Assembly (NCBI GenBank): GCA_035277525.1
Contig: DATEKH010000122.1
Coordinates: 1-20,606, forward strand
Origin: CAIKMD01 sp035277525
Lineage (GTDB): Bacteria > Pseudomonadota > Alphaproteobacteria > ATCC43930 > CGMCC-115725
Direction of reading: 5' to 3'
Length of the DNA: 20,606 nucleotides
Position 1 is the stretch's first letter, and every line of letters begins with the position of its first letter. Below, piece by piece: positions 20,438 to 20,606 of this stretch. A program made the translations under genes and the position numbers. A model generated the notes under the pieces. That model made no database searches and had not been told where the DNA came from. It saw only the letters and a program-made list of their open reading frames with translations.

Positions 20438-20606
20438 GTGTCAGGTCTCGAAATCGTTTGGACGAAGGCTGACGAAGCGCCTGGGCTTGCGACGTTTTCG
20501 CTGCTGCCGATCGTCGAGGCCTTCGTCGGCGCGGCCGGCGTGAAGATGAAGCTGAAGGACATTTCGCTGACCGGCCGCATCATCGCCAACTTCCCCGAAA
20601 AACTGA
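20438..20606 (+). CDS. icd: Monomeric NADP-dependent isocitrate dehydrogenase, N-terminal part
   Basis: Only the first 56 codons are in the window; the gene runs off the right edge. The translation contains EIVWTKADEAPGLATFSLLP, VEAFVGAAGVKM, DISLTGRIIANFPEKL, which is the N-terminus of the monomeric (about 740-residue) isocitrate dehydrogenase, not of the more common homodimeric enzyme. The enzyme oxidises isocitrate to 2-oxoglutarate, producing NADPH and CO2 in the TCA cycle. GTG 20438 has GGAGG (20426-20430) seven bases upstream. A promoter-like pair lies about 60 bases before the start. The monomeric form is the less usual choice in alphaproteobacteria. Confidence 0.9.
   Translation, partial: MSGLEIVWTKADEAPGLATFSLLPIVEAFVGAAGVKMKLKDISLTGRIIANFPEKL

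Noticed and set aside
1..20606. Prophage, insertion sequence, CRISPR array, toxin-antitoxin pair, tRNA or rRNA
   Set aside because: I looked for integrases, transposases, spaced direct repeats, tRNA cloverleaf ends and small overlapping toxin-like pairs and saw none.

Overview
The window looks like chromosomal DNA from a high-GC alphaproteobacterium. The evidence is the strong G/C preference at third codon positions, a PAS_5/DUF1457-type protein and a DUF1491 protein (both families mostly alphaproteobacterial), a DUF3311 plus sodium:solute symporter pair, and an egtB-egtD pair. I cannot fix the order or genus. I saw no phage, IS element, CRISPR array, tRNA or rRNA. All intergenic gaps are under 300 bases; the largest (9835-10125) is filled by a manganese riboswitch and its promoter.

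Layout. 1-1557 (minus): a DUF3311 membrane protein followed by a sodium:solute symporter that runs off the left edge, divergent from an ArsB/NhaD-type transporter (1727-3052). 3071-5410 (minus): a glutathione S-transferase, a CopD-type four-helix membrane protein, and a helix-turn-helix regulator with a PAS-like C-terminus. Divergent from the regulator are a small helical protein (5547-5765), a PAS_5 protein (5758-6255) and a 286-residue protein of unknown function (6427-7287) with a structured leader. 7319-9834 (minus): cbpA (J-domain chaperone), cbpM (its modulator) and an MFS transporter in one tight operon. 9853-10689 (plus): a palindrome over the -35 of a promoter, a yybP-ykoY manganese riboswitch and a UPF0016/GDT1 manganese exporter.

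10690-12949 (minus): inositol-phosphatase family protein, short-chain dehydrogenase and NADPH:FMN reductase. A flavin amine oxidase (12976-14232) is divergent from them. 14442-14979 (plus): a cold-shock protein and an IF-1 with a basic, proline-rich tail. 14992-17261 (minus): egtB-egtD, making ergothioneine from histidine. 17389-19122 (plus): a Tim44-like membrane protein, a VOC-fold protein and a DUF1491 protein. 19135-19596 (minus): a small two-helix membrane protein. 19772-20338 (plus): a LOG-family phosphoribohydrolase. 20438-20606 (plus): the start of a monomeric NADP-isocitrate dehydrogenase that runs off the right edge.

Much of the content concerns stress and redox balance: ergothioneine, GST, FMN reductase, J-domain chaperone, cold-shock protein/IF-1, Mn export and NADPH-producing Icd. 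This is ordinary accessory-rich chromosome, and the well-founded regulatory find is the Mn riboswitch. The best candidates for something undescribed are the divergent regulator/PAS_5 cluster (4277-7287), the palindromes that sit on promoters (9853, 19655, 20353), and the tailed IF-1 beside csp.
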